Part shown: positions 51,901 to 62,175 of the stretch, in pieces
Position numbering within the stretch: position 1 is the stretch's first letter
Layout of the letters: every line of letters begins with the position of its first letter
NCBI GenBank assembly: GCA_963853835.1
Contig: OY970822.1
Span: 20,245,058-20,309,057 of the forward strand
Direction of reading: 5' to 3'
Origin: Calendula officinalis
Taxonomy: Eukaryota > Streptophyta > Magnoliopsida > Asterales > Asteraceae
Length of the DNA stretch: 64,000 nucleotides
The notes under the pieces: model-generated
The model's input: only the letters and a program-made list of their open reading frames with translations
Told to the model about the DNA's origin: nothing
The model's database searches: none
Made by a program: the position numbers and the translations under genes

Positions 51901-52718
51901 TAAACAAAATAATTATTACTAATTCATAGTTACATAGACGCATAGTTACAACTACAAGTGTTAATGGAAGTACCTCTCCAGTGTGAGGATTTATAGTCTG
52001 CAAGACACTCTCAATTGCCTTGAATTCCATCTTGGATGCCTTCTGAGTCAACTGAAACGATCTTATACACACCACGTCTTTACCGGCTGCTGTCTTGAAA
52101 CGCAGCTTTATTTGAGCCTTTGTTTCTGTTTCCCCTGCAACCTACACCCACCCATCAAAACCTAAATAACTATATACACAATTACACATTTCAAGCCCTA
52201 TTCCGCTTTCACGTTTCATTTCAAATCCTCTTGTAATCCCCACAAACAATTTGAAAACCAACTTACAATAAAATGTACAGGAACCCAGTTTTAATCAGTA
52301 TGTATGTGCATGCAATGCATAGAAACAGACCTTAGGATCATGGATGAAACTCTGGCCAGACCTAGTATTTGGTGGCAAATCACCAGTACAGGAGAGCTTC
52401 AAGCACTCGATAATAGTCTGTACACCAAATCAAACCAAGACGCGATTAATAAATAAAACTTCACCAATAAACACACGCTACTGTGAAATTAAAGAGTAAA
52501 TAGTGTAATATTTTGTAGGTTCAAATCACTTGATCACCAAAAATCTGTATAACTAAACGAGTGTGAAGTTGTTAAAGTAGAAGAAAATGTATTACAGTTT
52601 TGCCGGCACCGTTAGGACCGACGATGAGCGTTAATGGCTTGTAGAAGGTGATGACGTTTCGGTTCTCCGGATCGAAACTCCGGATACCCTTAATTAACAT
52701 TTTGTCTACCGTACTCAT
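45987..52718 (-). CDS. RAD50: RAD50 double-strand-break repair ATPase, complete, 26 exons
   Basis: Exons, 5' to 3': 52718-52596, 52417-52331, 52141-51974, 51895-51720, 51570-51456, 51176-50948, 50848-50670, 50575-50405, 50241-50137, 50059-49952, 49643-49432, 49351-49268, 49188-49061, 48980-48866, 48771-48642, 48563-48354, 48276-48068, 47983-47782, 47681-47512, 47447-47123, 47059-46881, 46808-46661, 46586-46524, 46435-46302, 46236-46108, 46026-45987. They join in frame to 1312 residues, close to plant RAD50 (about 1316). Walker A GPNGAGKT is at 34-41, zinc hook CPCC at 692-695, signature SAGQK at 1208-1212, Walker B ILALDEPT at 1233-1240 and the H-loop His at 1275. Long coiled coils flank the hook. 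It forms the nuclear MRE11-RAD50-NBS1 complex. I chose MSTVDK as start; an in-frame ATG lies 63 bp upstream. Intron 11 begins GC. Confidence 0.96.
49352..49431 (-). other. RAD50 intron 11, GC-AG splice sites
   Basis: This 80-bp intron starts GCAAGT on the minus strand and ends TTTTAG. Only the GC donor joins HRK to IIDE in frame. The nearest GT, four bases further on, would lead straight to a TGA. GC-AG introns are a known minor class in plants; the donor otherwise keeps the consensus. Confidence 0.85.
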
Positions 52719-53509
52719 TTTACAAACGTTCCTGTCTTGTGTTCTTGTTCTTTTATGGCTTGACGGGGAAGTAGAAATCAACAGAAGATACTACAGGTGT
52801 ACATGATGATTCAACGTCTGCGTGTGTAAATTCATCGAAGACGCCGGTGGAGGATGACGCTGGTGGTGTTAGGGTTTAGCAATTCTGGTGAAAGAGGGTT
52901 TTTATAATAAACTGGAATAAGCGGGTGTTTTATGGTGGTTTCTCACTCTAGTAGCTTCTTCAGTAAGCTTGTTCATTTAAACTAGTTTTGGACTTGTAAA
53001 TTTTATGTTACCGTTGTTAAACTTTTTCATTGCTTATTTAATCATTGGGTAAATTACAGTTTTTATCCCTGAGGATTTTCTGATTCGAGGTTTTTGTCCA
53101 TTTTTTTCTGTTTTTTTTGTCCTTGAGGTTTTTAAAATTGTACATATTTGTCCTTCCGTCAATTTTTGGCCGTTACTGACGAAAAATACAAGGCATGTGA
53201 GGGCATTTTGATCCTTTTCACCGTTCTTCATCTTCTTCATCTTCTTCAAGAGCCTCTTCATCATCATTCATGAACATCACCACAAGCAGCTCTGGTTAAC
53301 GCCATTCGCGCCGTGGGGCGATTTCCGACCAAATTAGGGTTCCGGCGAGGCGGTTCAGAAACGGAAATTGGGGGGGTACTCCCCCTATTTCGGCCATTCC
53401 GAGTCGAATGGTGCCAGTTAGAGGCTCTAATTCGATCGTCTTCATGGGTTCCCGCCGTGGTGAAATCTGCCGGATTAGGGTTTGCATTTTCCGGCGAGGA
53501 GGACTGTTG
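52719..53509. other. RAD50 5' flank and unclassified sequence
   Basis: 52719-52960 is probably the RAD50 5' untranslated region and promoter; no clear TATA box was found. 53046-53200 contains TTTTTGTCC- and CCCTGAGG-type sequence similar in style to the MULE arms at 60653. 53285-53509 is GC-richer and has no recognised gene. Confidence 0.45.
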
Positions 53510-53895
53510 GGATGTACTATTAAACCTAAATTGGGGTTATCCGCTAAAAACTACGGACCTACGGTAGAGCTGTTTATGAATGTCTTCGTGGTGGCCTTAA
53601 TTTTACTAAAGATGACGAGAACGTGAACTCCCAACCATTTATGCGTTGGAGAAACCGTTTCTTATTTTGTGCCGAAACTATTTATAAAGCACAAGCCGAA
53701 ACAGGTGAAATTAAAGGGCATTACTTTAATGCTATTGCGGGTACGTGCGAAGAAATGATGAAAAGGGCTATATTTGCTAGAGAATTGGGAGTTCCTATCG
53801 TAATGCATGACTACCTAACAGGGGGATTCACTGCAAATACTAGCTTGGCTCATTATTGCTGAGATAATGGCCTACTTCTTCACATCCACCAGTCG
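53510..53895 (+). pseudogene. rbcL: Chloroplast rbcL fragment inserted in the nucleus
   Basis: About 385 bp corresponds to the middle of the Rubisco large subunit. It runs from GCTIKPKLGLSAKNYG through NSQPFMRWRNRF, YKAQAETGEIKGHY and VIMHDYLTGGFTANTS-like sequence (here VPIVMHDYLTGGFTANTS) to LAHYC and DNGLLLHIH. The region includes the active-site Lys of the KPKLG motif. A short local duplication near 53552-53562 shifts the frame, and TGA at 53860-53862 replaces the Arg codon after HYC. Several substitutions (for example RWRDRF to RWRNRF) show it is not recent. It is an organelle-derived insert (NUPT), not a gene. A mitochondrial intermediate copy cannot be excluded. Confidence 0.9.
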
Positions 53896-54014
53896 TTGAT
53901 TGTGGAATTGAACATGTACATTGTACCCCCCCCCCCCATTCGAGGTATTCCGCATCTTTTGGCTCGGATGGTTTTACCCAATTCCGGCCGGAACGCCGTC
54001 CGCCGCCGAGGGGG

Positions 54015-55700
54015 TGTAACACACCGATTTTTCAACCAAATTTAAAACTTTTAAATAAGAATATAAGTCTTTACAAACCGAGTATCCAAAAATATGGTTT
54101 AACTAAAACATTTGGAATAATTAGAAAGTACCAAAACCGGTGTTACAAATATATCAAAAACTATAGTCTAGGGAATTAAATAAGTACACCGAGCTAATCA
54201 CTTCCAAATGCTAACTACGGGCCGCCTAATCCTTAGCTCCCGAACCTGAGTACATAGCCAAAATAAATGTAGTACGTGAGACAAGATTGTCTCGTGAGAA
54301 ACATGAGTTTTAGACCCGGTTAGAAAATAATTGGAATAAATTAATAATTAAATAATTATCAATTGCACATAGTCAATCAAACTCTAAGGCTTGCCATAAG
54401 CCAATCACATACGTTACGGGCCTCCTCGAAACAAACTCCCCCGATATGGGTTATCTAGGTAAACTCCCCCGTTTTCCGGGTTATCTATTTGCTCCCCCGA
54501 TTTTCAGGTTATCTCAAAACTCCCCCGCTTTTCGGGTTATCTATTTCTCGACACACTACCCTTGCGCAGGGTGGTACCGCCACAAGTAGGTGTCACTAAC
54601 TCCCCCAACTTGTGCGGGTTATCTAGGATCCAATTGATTAGCTACCACATAACAAATCATCAACTTGTGTCAAAGCCCCATATCACAACTCAATCATACT
54701 AGTGGTAACTAAACAAATCAATTTACAATTCAATTCAACTCAACTCAATTCAATTAAATTAAATTCATACTCTAACAATTTAATCTTTTCTTTATTAAAA
54801 ATATTTATCTAATAAAGACTCTAAAATCATTTCAATTCATAAAACATGGTTTACTATGTACTCAGAAAGATCACATGTACTCACCTTAGCAAAGCTATCC
54901 AAACACTTGTGTTCAACAACACAACCCTTACTTCTTGATTAAGAAGTACTTCCAATTACAAGGTCTTCTTGACCTAACACCAATATCAATACAACACTAG
55001 TTATTATCCATAACTAATCACTAAAACCACCAAGTTCATCAAACTTGGTGGAATCCCAAACCCTAGTTCAAGATTTTCCATCACCAATTCCAAATCTAAC
55101 TTGTACACATTGATTACAAGTCTACAAGGAGTGTTTTATACTCATGAAAGTTTATCTTCCCCAAAGAGGATATGGTGGATTCCCAAAACCACCATTGTTA
55201 CCCATACTAAGCTCAAAATGAAGGTAATTAAGCAAGATATGCAAGAATTCTTACCCTTGATGCTTGAATGCTTCAAGATGATGAAGATTTGAGCTCCTTA
55301 GCTCCAAAAACCGACAAAAAGCTCTCAAAAACGGCTGACTAGATCTAGGGTTCGTAGGTGTTATGAGCTCTAGCCTTCACACAACTTTTTATAGTCCAGA
55401 CAGACCTCGCGCCTCGCTCGCATTTCCCTCGCGCCGCGAGGTGACGCGGGTAGTCCATCTGGTTGCCGCTGAACAGCAAACCTCGCGCCCCGCTCTCGCC
55501 TGGCTCGCGCCGCGAGTCTCAACTCGAGCTCGGCGCGAGTCTTTCGCGTCTGGGTTCTGAACCCTCTATTCGACTTCGCGTCTGGCTCGCGCCAGGCTCG
55601 CGCACCGAGGGCTGAGCCGGACAGATTCTTGGCCTTTAAACTTGTTTCCATCCAAGTTCTAGAAGTATGATACGTGACGTATAGTTCTATTTATAACTAA
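54015..55700 (-). repeat. LTR-like sequence related to the 39.4-41.3 kb LTR
   Basis: It begins TGTAACACACC on the plus strand and shares the distinctive interior of the LTR at 39393-41284: tandem CTCCCCCG-to-GGGTTATCT units (54435-54545), then TCGACACACTACCCTTGCGC and GTAGGTGTCACTAACTCCCC-like sequence. By analogy it reads on the minus strand, and a TATA-like TATAAAAAG lies near 55386-55394. There is no primer site next to it, so it is a solo or truncated LTR. Its right boundary and target duplication could not be fixed. Confidence 0.65.
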
Positions 55701-55799
55701 CTACTTAATTATAATTAATCTGTACTTTATCTCATTAATATTATCTTTATTATTATTATTATTATTGTAATTACATTTATGGTACCATTGTGATTGCAG

Positions 55800-56940
55800 T
55801 CGAATCCAGTTCTTGAAGCATTTGGCAATGCTAAAACTGTTAGAAATAACAATTCCAGGTGACTTGCTGTTTTTTGTTAGGCTTGAAACTTTACAGATTA
55901 GCGGTTATTAAATTAATTGAATATTTTCTTATATTTTATATTTTTTCAGTCGTTTTGGAAAATTTGTTGAGATCCAGTTTGATAAGCATGGAAGAATATC
56001 TTGAGCAGCCATAAGAACTTATCTTCTGGAAAGATCTCGTGTTTGCCAAATAAATGATCTCGAATGCAATTATCATTGTTTTTACCTTTTATGTGCAGCA
56101 CCACAAGGGGTGTTTTTTTATAAAATAATTTATAAGCATTATACTTTACAACCTTAATAAATATTTTATTTTTTAATCAGGAAATTGAGAAGTATAAACT
56201 GGGAAGCCCGAAATCTTTTCACTATCTCAACCAATCAAAATGCTATGAATTGGTTGGTGTTAATGAGGCCCATGAGTATCTTGCCACAAGGAGAGCTATG
56301 GATATTGTTGGAATTAGCAAAAAAGAGCAGGTATTTTTACCTTTTTATGGATAAATTATAACTTACAAGTTTTTAGCTGGTCTATTTTGAAAATTAATTT
56401 CTTATCCGGTAATTAAAAAGGTTTTTTTCCAACCTTTGTGGTTAGTTTCTACGTTTTAATGCTACAATTACCAAAATGAGCTGGCTAAAAACTTGTAATT
56501 ACCAAAGTGAATTTTTAGAAAGTTATAATAATTACTAAAATAGAGCACCACCTAAAGTATATAGCTATCTTTTGAAATTTCCCATCATTTGAATTAGAAA
56601 ATTTGTAATGATGTAGTTTTCATCTCTAATCATATTGAAAATGATAATTAATTCTAAGCTTTTATGTAACTATGACATGAAGCTATTTTTAGAGTTACTG
56701 CTGCTATTCTCCATCTTGGAAATTTAGAATTCACCAAAGGAAAAGATGCTGATTCTTCAGTTTTAAAGAACGATAAAGCTAAATTTCATCTAAAAATGAG
56801 TGCAGAACTACTTAGGTGAATTGTATAAAATTGTGTTAATTTTATTTAAATTAATAATGAATTTAATAAAATATATTTTAGGTGTGATGCTACTGGTTTG
56901 GAAGATGCATTGTGTAAACGAGTAATGGTAACTCAATGAA
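55800..56940 (+). pseudogene. Myosin motor-domain fragment with introns (probably class XI)
   Basis: Five exon-like blocks with GT-AG borders can be read: 55800-55857 (NPVLEAFGNAKTVRNNNS), 55950-56109 (RFGKFVEIQFDKHGRIS, stop, AAIRTYLLERSRVCQ), 56181-56330 (EIEKYKLGSPKSFHYLNQS to ISKKEQ), about 56690-56815 (VTAAILHLGNLEFTKGKDAD) and 56882-56938 (CDATGLEDALCKRVMVT). These are consecutive parts of the plant myosin motor, including switch I (NNNSSRFGK). TGA replaces Gly after GRIS, and both ends of the gene are missing, so it is a fragment. The Helitron 3' end at 57566 suggests capture, but the Helitron 5' end was not found. Confidence 0.88.
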
Positions 56941-57135
56941 GGTTTTGAGCTTTGCATCTTCTTTAGGAGACCATGACCCTCTTTTTACATTTTCTTTGTC
57001 ACAGCAGCGACCTACCCATTTCTCTCTGTGTGTGTGAATCTCACTTAAAAATTGGCCTTTTCCTCAAGATATGATATATCTCTATGTGTGTGTGTGTGGG
57101 CTGTTAAATGACAATTTTGTTTGGTGGGTTTGCAG

Positions 57136-57420
57136 GTTGGCATTATATATATTGAGTGAAAGACTGGTTCTCAAGGAGGTTAGTAAAGAAATATTTATTT
57201 AACACAAGGGCAAGCACAAGTTAATTGGACGAGGGTTAATAGAATAATGGTTACATTAATTAATCATATTACTAATTCTTCATTTTATATACAATACATA
57301 CTTGATAATACAACCCCCGAATGTATCTCCAATTCTTAATTACATAAGGCAATAAAGCTTTGTGAAGATGCATTGATTGTAACTAATCCAAAATATACTA
57401 CTCTTGATAGCAATTTAGAG
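57136..57420 (+). pseudogene. Two unrecognised exon-like blocks next to the myosin fragment
   Basis: 57136-57178 is bounded by TTTGCAG and GAG|GTTAGT and reads LALYILSERLVLKE. 57349-57420 is bounded by CATAAG and GAG|GTAAAG and reads AIKLCEDALIVTNPKYTTLD and four further residues. The phases are compatible, giving one continuous reading. I do not recognise the protein. It could be a second captured gene fragment or a chance reading. Confidence 0.35.
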
Positions 57421-57566
57421 GTAAAGTATTTATTCATGTATCAAAAATTGTTTGTCATCATTTCAATTATAGTTTGTTATGTTATTTCAACGGTATCAAT
57501 ATTTTTATTATTTTTCTATGTATATCCCGAAGCATGCCCGCCCAGTCGGGCGGGCTTTGAAGCTAG
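57421..57566 (+). mobile_element. Helitron 3' terminus
   Basis: It ends with the stem-loop GCCCGCCCAGTCGGGCGGGC (57537-57556), a short TTTGAAG spacer and CTAG (57563-57566), followed by T. The subterminal sequence (GTATTTATTCATGTATCAA) matches that of the copies ending at 29157, 37929 and 60594. The matching 5' terminus was not found upstream, possibly because of the LTR at 54015 or later deletion. Confidence 0.75.
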
Positions 57567-58275
57567 TAAGTATATATGCAAAAAATATCAACCTTTATAA
57601 TTTCAGGAATAATAAATAATATTTTAAATCAAACAATATATAACAGCAATACATAAGTAATGAAATTATTCTTTTAAACGCTTTGATTATTACCATTTTA
57701 AATACTACTCTATAACTTTTGAGGACAAAATATATTAATACATTTTCTAATAGTTCTCTCTTCTTTCATTTATAAGCTTGGTACATCAGCATATTACGTC
57801 TGCGCTTTAAACTGACACACAGCATATTTAACTATAAAATATGTTGCAAATTGTACAAGTATTAAATGCATGATTCTCTATCCATAAACTCTGTCTCCTC
57901 TTTCATTTCTTCACTTATTCGACAAAGAGAGAAGGAAGAGCAAAAGGAAATAGTCGTGCCAATAATTTCATTTAGGTAATTCTCGTGACTTTGAAACCAA
58001 CGACTTTGTTAGCACTAGAAGGAAAAAAGAAGAGAGAAAACATGTCTATTTTATGAATCAGACTACGTGGCTCCAACAACCTCCATATCCTAACCCGACG
58101 TTACTCATAAACCAAAATCCACCGATCCAACAATCAATCATATAATCTTGACCGTCCATTCCTACTCTCTTTAAACCTATTTATACCCCTCTACACTTCT
58201 CACTCTATCCGTGCCTAACCCACTCCATCCCTCCCCCTCTCTGTTTTCTTTCCAAAACCCTGAACTCCGACCAAC
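57567..58275 (+). promoter_or_regulatory. SAHH upstream region with TATA box
   Basis: CCTATTTATACCCC near 58176-58189 is a plausible TATA box about 90 bp upstream of the start codon, followed by a CT-rich leader (TCCCTCCCCCTCTCTG) typical of highly expressed plant genes. The rest is AT-rich without a gene. Confidence 0.55.
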
Positions 58276-59861
58276 ATGGCTCTCACCGTCGAGAAAACCT
58301 CCACCGGCCGTGAATACAAGGTCAAGGACATGTCACTGGCTGATTTCGGTCGACTCGAACACGAACTAGCCGAAGTTGAAATGCCCGGTTTAATGTCTTG
58401 CCGGAAGGAATTTGGGCCTTCACAGCCTTTTAAAGGCGCAAGGATCACCGGTTCGCTTCACATGACAATTCAAACCGGTGTACTCATTGAAACCCTAACC
58501 GCCTTGGGTGCCGAGGTCAGATGGTGCTCCTGCAACATTTTTTCCACTCAGGATCACGCCGCAGCTGCAATCGCACGTGATTCCGCCGCCGTGTTCGCCT
58601 GGAAAGGAGAGACATTGCAGGAATACTGGTGGTGCACGGAGAGAGCTCTTGATTGGGGCCCCGGTGGTGGACCGGATTTGATTGTTGACGATGGTGGTGA
58701 TGCAACGCTATTGATTCATGAAGGAGTGAAAGCTGAAGAGGAATTCGCCAAGAACGGGACATTGCCTGATCCGAATTCAACCGATAATGCGGAATTCCAA
58801 ATTGTGTTGTCGATTATCAAGGAAGGGTTACAGAGTGATCCGAAGAAATACCACAAGATGAAAGATAGAATTGTCGGTGTATCTGAGGAGACAACAACTG
58901 GAGTTAAGAGGTTGTACCAGATGCAAGCTACTGGTACCTTGCTGTTCCCTGCCATTAACGTCAATGATTCCGTTACCAAAAGCAAGGTATACGCTTGTTG
59001 ATTATATTACCAATTCTGAGTAGATCTGCTTACTTAAGTTGATAATTATAGGATCTGTGATTTCAATTGCTCCCAATTTTGCTCAATTTCATGTTTAATT
59101 CGATATGATTACAGTTTGACAACTTGTACGGATGCCGACACTCACTTCCCGACGGACTGATGAGAGCCACTGACATCATGATCGCTGGAAAAGTTGCAGT
59201 TATCTGCGGTTACGGAGACGTCGGAAAGGGTTGTGCAGCCGCCATGAAACAAGCCGGTGCTCGAGTCATAGTAACAGAAATCGACCCCATTTGTGCTCTT
59301 CAAGCTCTCATGGAAGGTCTCCAAGTCCTAACCCTAGAAGACGTTCTCCCAGAAGCCGACATCTTCGTCACCACTACCGGCAACAAAGACATCATCATGG
59401 TCGACCACATGAAAAAAATGAAAAACAACGCAATCGTCTGCAACATCGGCCATTTCGACAATGAGATCGATATGCTCGGGTTAGAGACATATCCAGGAGT
59501 GAAAAGGATCACAATCAAACCACAAACGGACCGGTGGGTGTTCCCGGAGACGAAAAGTGGGATCATTGTGTTAGCCGAGGGCCGGCTGATGAACTTGGGC
59601 TGTGCAACGGGCCATCCTAGTTTCGTGATGTCGTGTTCGTTTACTAATCAAGTGATTGCTCAACTTGAGCTATGGAATGAAAAGGCAAGTGGGAAGTATA
59701 AGAAGGAAGTTTATGTGTTGCCTAAACATCTTGATGAGAAAGTGGCTGCACTTCATCTTGAAAAGCTTGGAGCCAGGCTCACTAAGCTAACCAAGGATCA
59801 AGCTGATTACATTAGTGTGCCAGTTGAGGGTCCGTACAAGCCTGCTCAGTACAGGTACTGA
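58276..59861 (+). CDS. SAHH: S-adenosyl-L-homocysteine hydrolase, complete, two exons
   Basis: Exons 58276-58986 and 59115-59861 join at AAG|GTATAC...TTACAG|TTT to give 485 residues, the usual plant length. The enzyme converts S-adenosylhomocysteine to adenosine and homocysteine in the cytosol and nucleus, keeping methyltransferases free of product inhibition. Visible motifs are the substrate region CNIFSTQDHAAAAIA, DGGDATLL, the plant-type insert GPDLIVDDGGDATLLIHEG to NTLPDP-like sequence (near 150-190), NVNDSVTKSKFDN across the intron, the NAD-binding GYGDVGKG (269-276), CNIGHFDNEID and the conserved C-terminal KPAQYRY. The frame is intact with no lesions. This is the paralogue closest to Arabidopsis SAHH1/SAHH2 type; which one cannot be told. 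Confidence 0.97.
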
Positions 59862-60593
59862 TCAGACCAAACGAGGCCATATAATGTGGCGGTTGGTGGT
59901 TGGAGGGGATTCATTGGTTTGTTGAAAGGCCATTAATTAAATAAGGTGGAGTATGAATGAAGGTGGTGTAAAACATTGTAGTAATTGTTTTTGTCGGCAG
60001 GATTTTCTATTTCAAAAGTGAAGAACGAGTTTTTATATATTGAACTACTATACTATTGTGTTGTCGAAATCTTTATATGGTTGTTGTACTATACACGTGG
60101 CAAAACGTTTGTGATTGTTTGGTCAAATATGATTGTTAAAAGTAGGGTGGGCACGGTCTCAAAACCGAACCGAAATTGAAAACAATGAATTCTCAAAACC
60201 GAAAACCGAACCGATTGCATGTTTTCGGTTTGGTTCGGTTCGGTTTCGGTTCAGTTTGTTAGGTCAAATGCACATCCTTATCCAAAGACCGAAACCGATA
60301 GAACCGGAACCGAAAATGATAAATTTTCAAAACCGAAACCAATAACATGTTATCGGCTTCGGTTTAATTTCGGTCGGTTTTCGGCCCAAATGCTCGCCCC
60401 CTAGTTAAAAGCGAAAATTATAACAAAATAATTAAAGTCTCCCTAAAAGGAATTTTGCAGATCTAACATTCCTTGTATCTCGTATCACTTGTAATAGTAA
60501 ACCTTCGTGGTACTTCAGTTTTTACCATATTAATGTCATTTAATGTTATGTTAACAGACACTGACAAATATTCAAATGACACATATATGTTAA
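59862..60593. other. SAHH 3' flank with AACCGAAACCG-type inverted repeats
   Basis: 59862-60110 is probably the SAHH 3' untranslated region and flank. 60155-60395 is built from AACCGAACCGAAA and its complement TTTCGGTTCGGTT in alternation, so it can fold back on itself. No gene is seen. Confidence 0.55.
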
Positions 60594-60652
60594 CTAGATT
60601 CATAGCCCGCCCGACTGGGCGGGCATGCTTCAAAAGATATTATTAAAGAAAA

Positions 60653-61626
60653 GCGTAAATTACACCGAAGGTCCCTGTGATTTACCACTTATTACAGTCA
60701 CAGTCCCTGAACTTCGTTTATTACACCAGACGTCCCTAGTGTATACAATTTGTAACACGGGTCCCTATTGCCCTTAACTTTTTCTAAATGACGAAAATAC
60801 CCTTTTGGTCTTTTGTAATAAAGTGAAGATAAAGGATTGTGAATGTAATGAGTGATAAACCACAGGGACCATATGTGAAATTTACTTTATTAATTGATTT
60901 TTTCTTTTCTCTCTTTAATTCACATTCTTCCGTCACATTCAGACTCACCACTCGCCTCTATCTATTTGAATTCAAACATCAATTAATAACTATTATCGTC
61001 GTGTAATCAACCCCTGCCTCCGGTTGGCTTTTCCAGTTGTTCCGCCGCCGATGGCGTTCTATCGATCTGAGTGTGCAAAACACCAACTCCTCTGGCGACG
61101 TGCATCAATTATCTGAATCACCGTGTGTGCAAACCACCAAATCCTCTGCTGACGTGCATCAATTGTCTGAATCAATTATGGTCGATAGAACGTCATTGGT
61201 TCGGAACAACTGGAGAAGGAAACCAGAAGCAGGGGTTTGTGACGGATCGAATTTTCAAGGGGTTTGGTGGCACGACGATAATTTCTATTGATTGATTTTT
61301 GAATTCCAAGAGATGGAAGTGGATGGTGAGTCTGAATGTGGTGGAAGAACATGAATTAAAGAGATAGAAGAAAAAAAATCAATTAATAGAGAAAATTTCA
61401 CGGATGGTCCCTGTGGTTTATCACCTATTACATTCACAGTCCTTTATTTTCACTTTATTATAAAAGGCCAAAAGGGTATTTTCGTCATTTAGAAAAAGTT
61501 AAGGGCAGTAGGGACCATGGGTGTAACAAATTGTATACACCAGGGACCTTCAGTGTAATAAATGAAGTTTAGGGACTATGCATGTAATAAGTGACAAATC
61601 ACAGGGACCTTCCGTGTAATTTACTC
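60653..61626. mobile_element. MULE-like element with long inverted repeats and 9-bp target duplication
   Basis: 974 bp flanked by exact TAAAGAAAA at 60644-60652 and 61627-61635. The arms of about 230 bp are inverted copies beginning GCGTAAATTACACCGAAGG (left) and GAGTAAATTACACGGAAGG (right), containing GGTCCCTGTG blocks. The 9-bp duplication and long arms indicate the Mutator superfamily. The centre (60900-61380) has two short near-identical blocks (CGTGCATCAATTNTCTGAATCA) but no transposase. It may hold captured sequence. Confidence 0.85.
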
Positions 61627-61735
61627 TAAAGAAAAATAATAATAAATATTAATACTTTCTAAATGACATAAGAATCTATAGTTGTAATGATAAGTTTGTA
61701 CAACTTTTGATACATGAATAAATGTTACAGAAAAT

Positions 61736-61840
61736 TTATAAACGAAATAATACTTCTTTGTAAACGACATTTATTGTTGAATTAGTGTAATTGTCATATT
61801 TGTCACAACAAAAAACCTTCAATCCGTTCTTGTTTATGGG
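61736..61840 (-). pseudogene. Helitron helicase C-terminal fragment
   Basis: On the minus strand, NGLKVFCCDKYDNYTNSTIN leads to KEVLFRL and a stop at 61736. It is a near copy of the end of the fragment at 37558-37770 (KGLKVICCDRDDNYTNST). Upstream the frame has no helicase motifs. Confidence 0.8.
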
Positions 61841-62175
61841 TTTAGTGTTGCAGAATATATGGGAAATATATAATGTTGGAGATAGAGATGTAAATGTTAT
61901 AAACATTCCTATAATTTCGTTTTTTAGTTTATGGAATATCATAAAGTGAAGTTTTGGTAACAAATCAACGTATTTATTGAAAATAAGTATTGGTAACAAA
62001 TTCATTAAAAATAAGTATTGGTAACAAATCAACATATATAGAGGAAGATTTAGTCTTGAAGATGTCAAGTGGCATTAATGGGCAATTACACGTGTCATTG
62101 ACAACCAATGAGGATGCTTTAAAGTGACGAGTTGTCAAACAAAACTCAAATCTATGCCTCATATATAGAGAAAGA

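Larger units (their letters stand above)
60594..62175 (-). mobile_element. Helitron on the minus strand, interrupted by a MULE-like element
   Basis: The 5' end at 62175 reads TCTTTCTCTATATATGAGG after an A on the minus strand. The 3' end has the family stem-loop GCCCGCCCAGTCGGGCGGGC (60605-60624) and CTAG at 60597-60594, followed by T. A helicase remnant lies at 61736-61840. Without the 974-bp insertion and its 9-bp duplication the Helitron is about 600 bp, so it cannot move by itself. Confidence 0.75.

Noticed and set aside
52719..52781. Upstream in-frame ATG as RAD50 start
   Set aside because: It would add 21 residues not typical of RAD50, whereas MSTVDKMLIKG is the conserved start.
53313..53567. 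Open frames between RAD50 and rbcL as a gene
   Set aside because: No motif, overlapping frames on both strands, and the end of the frame is rbcL-derived.
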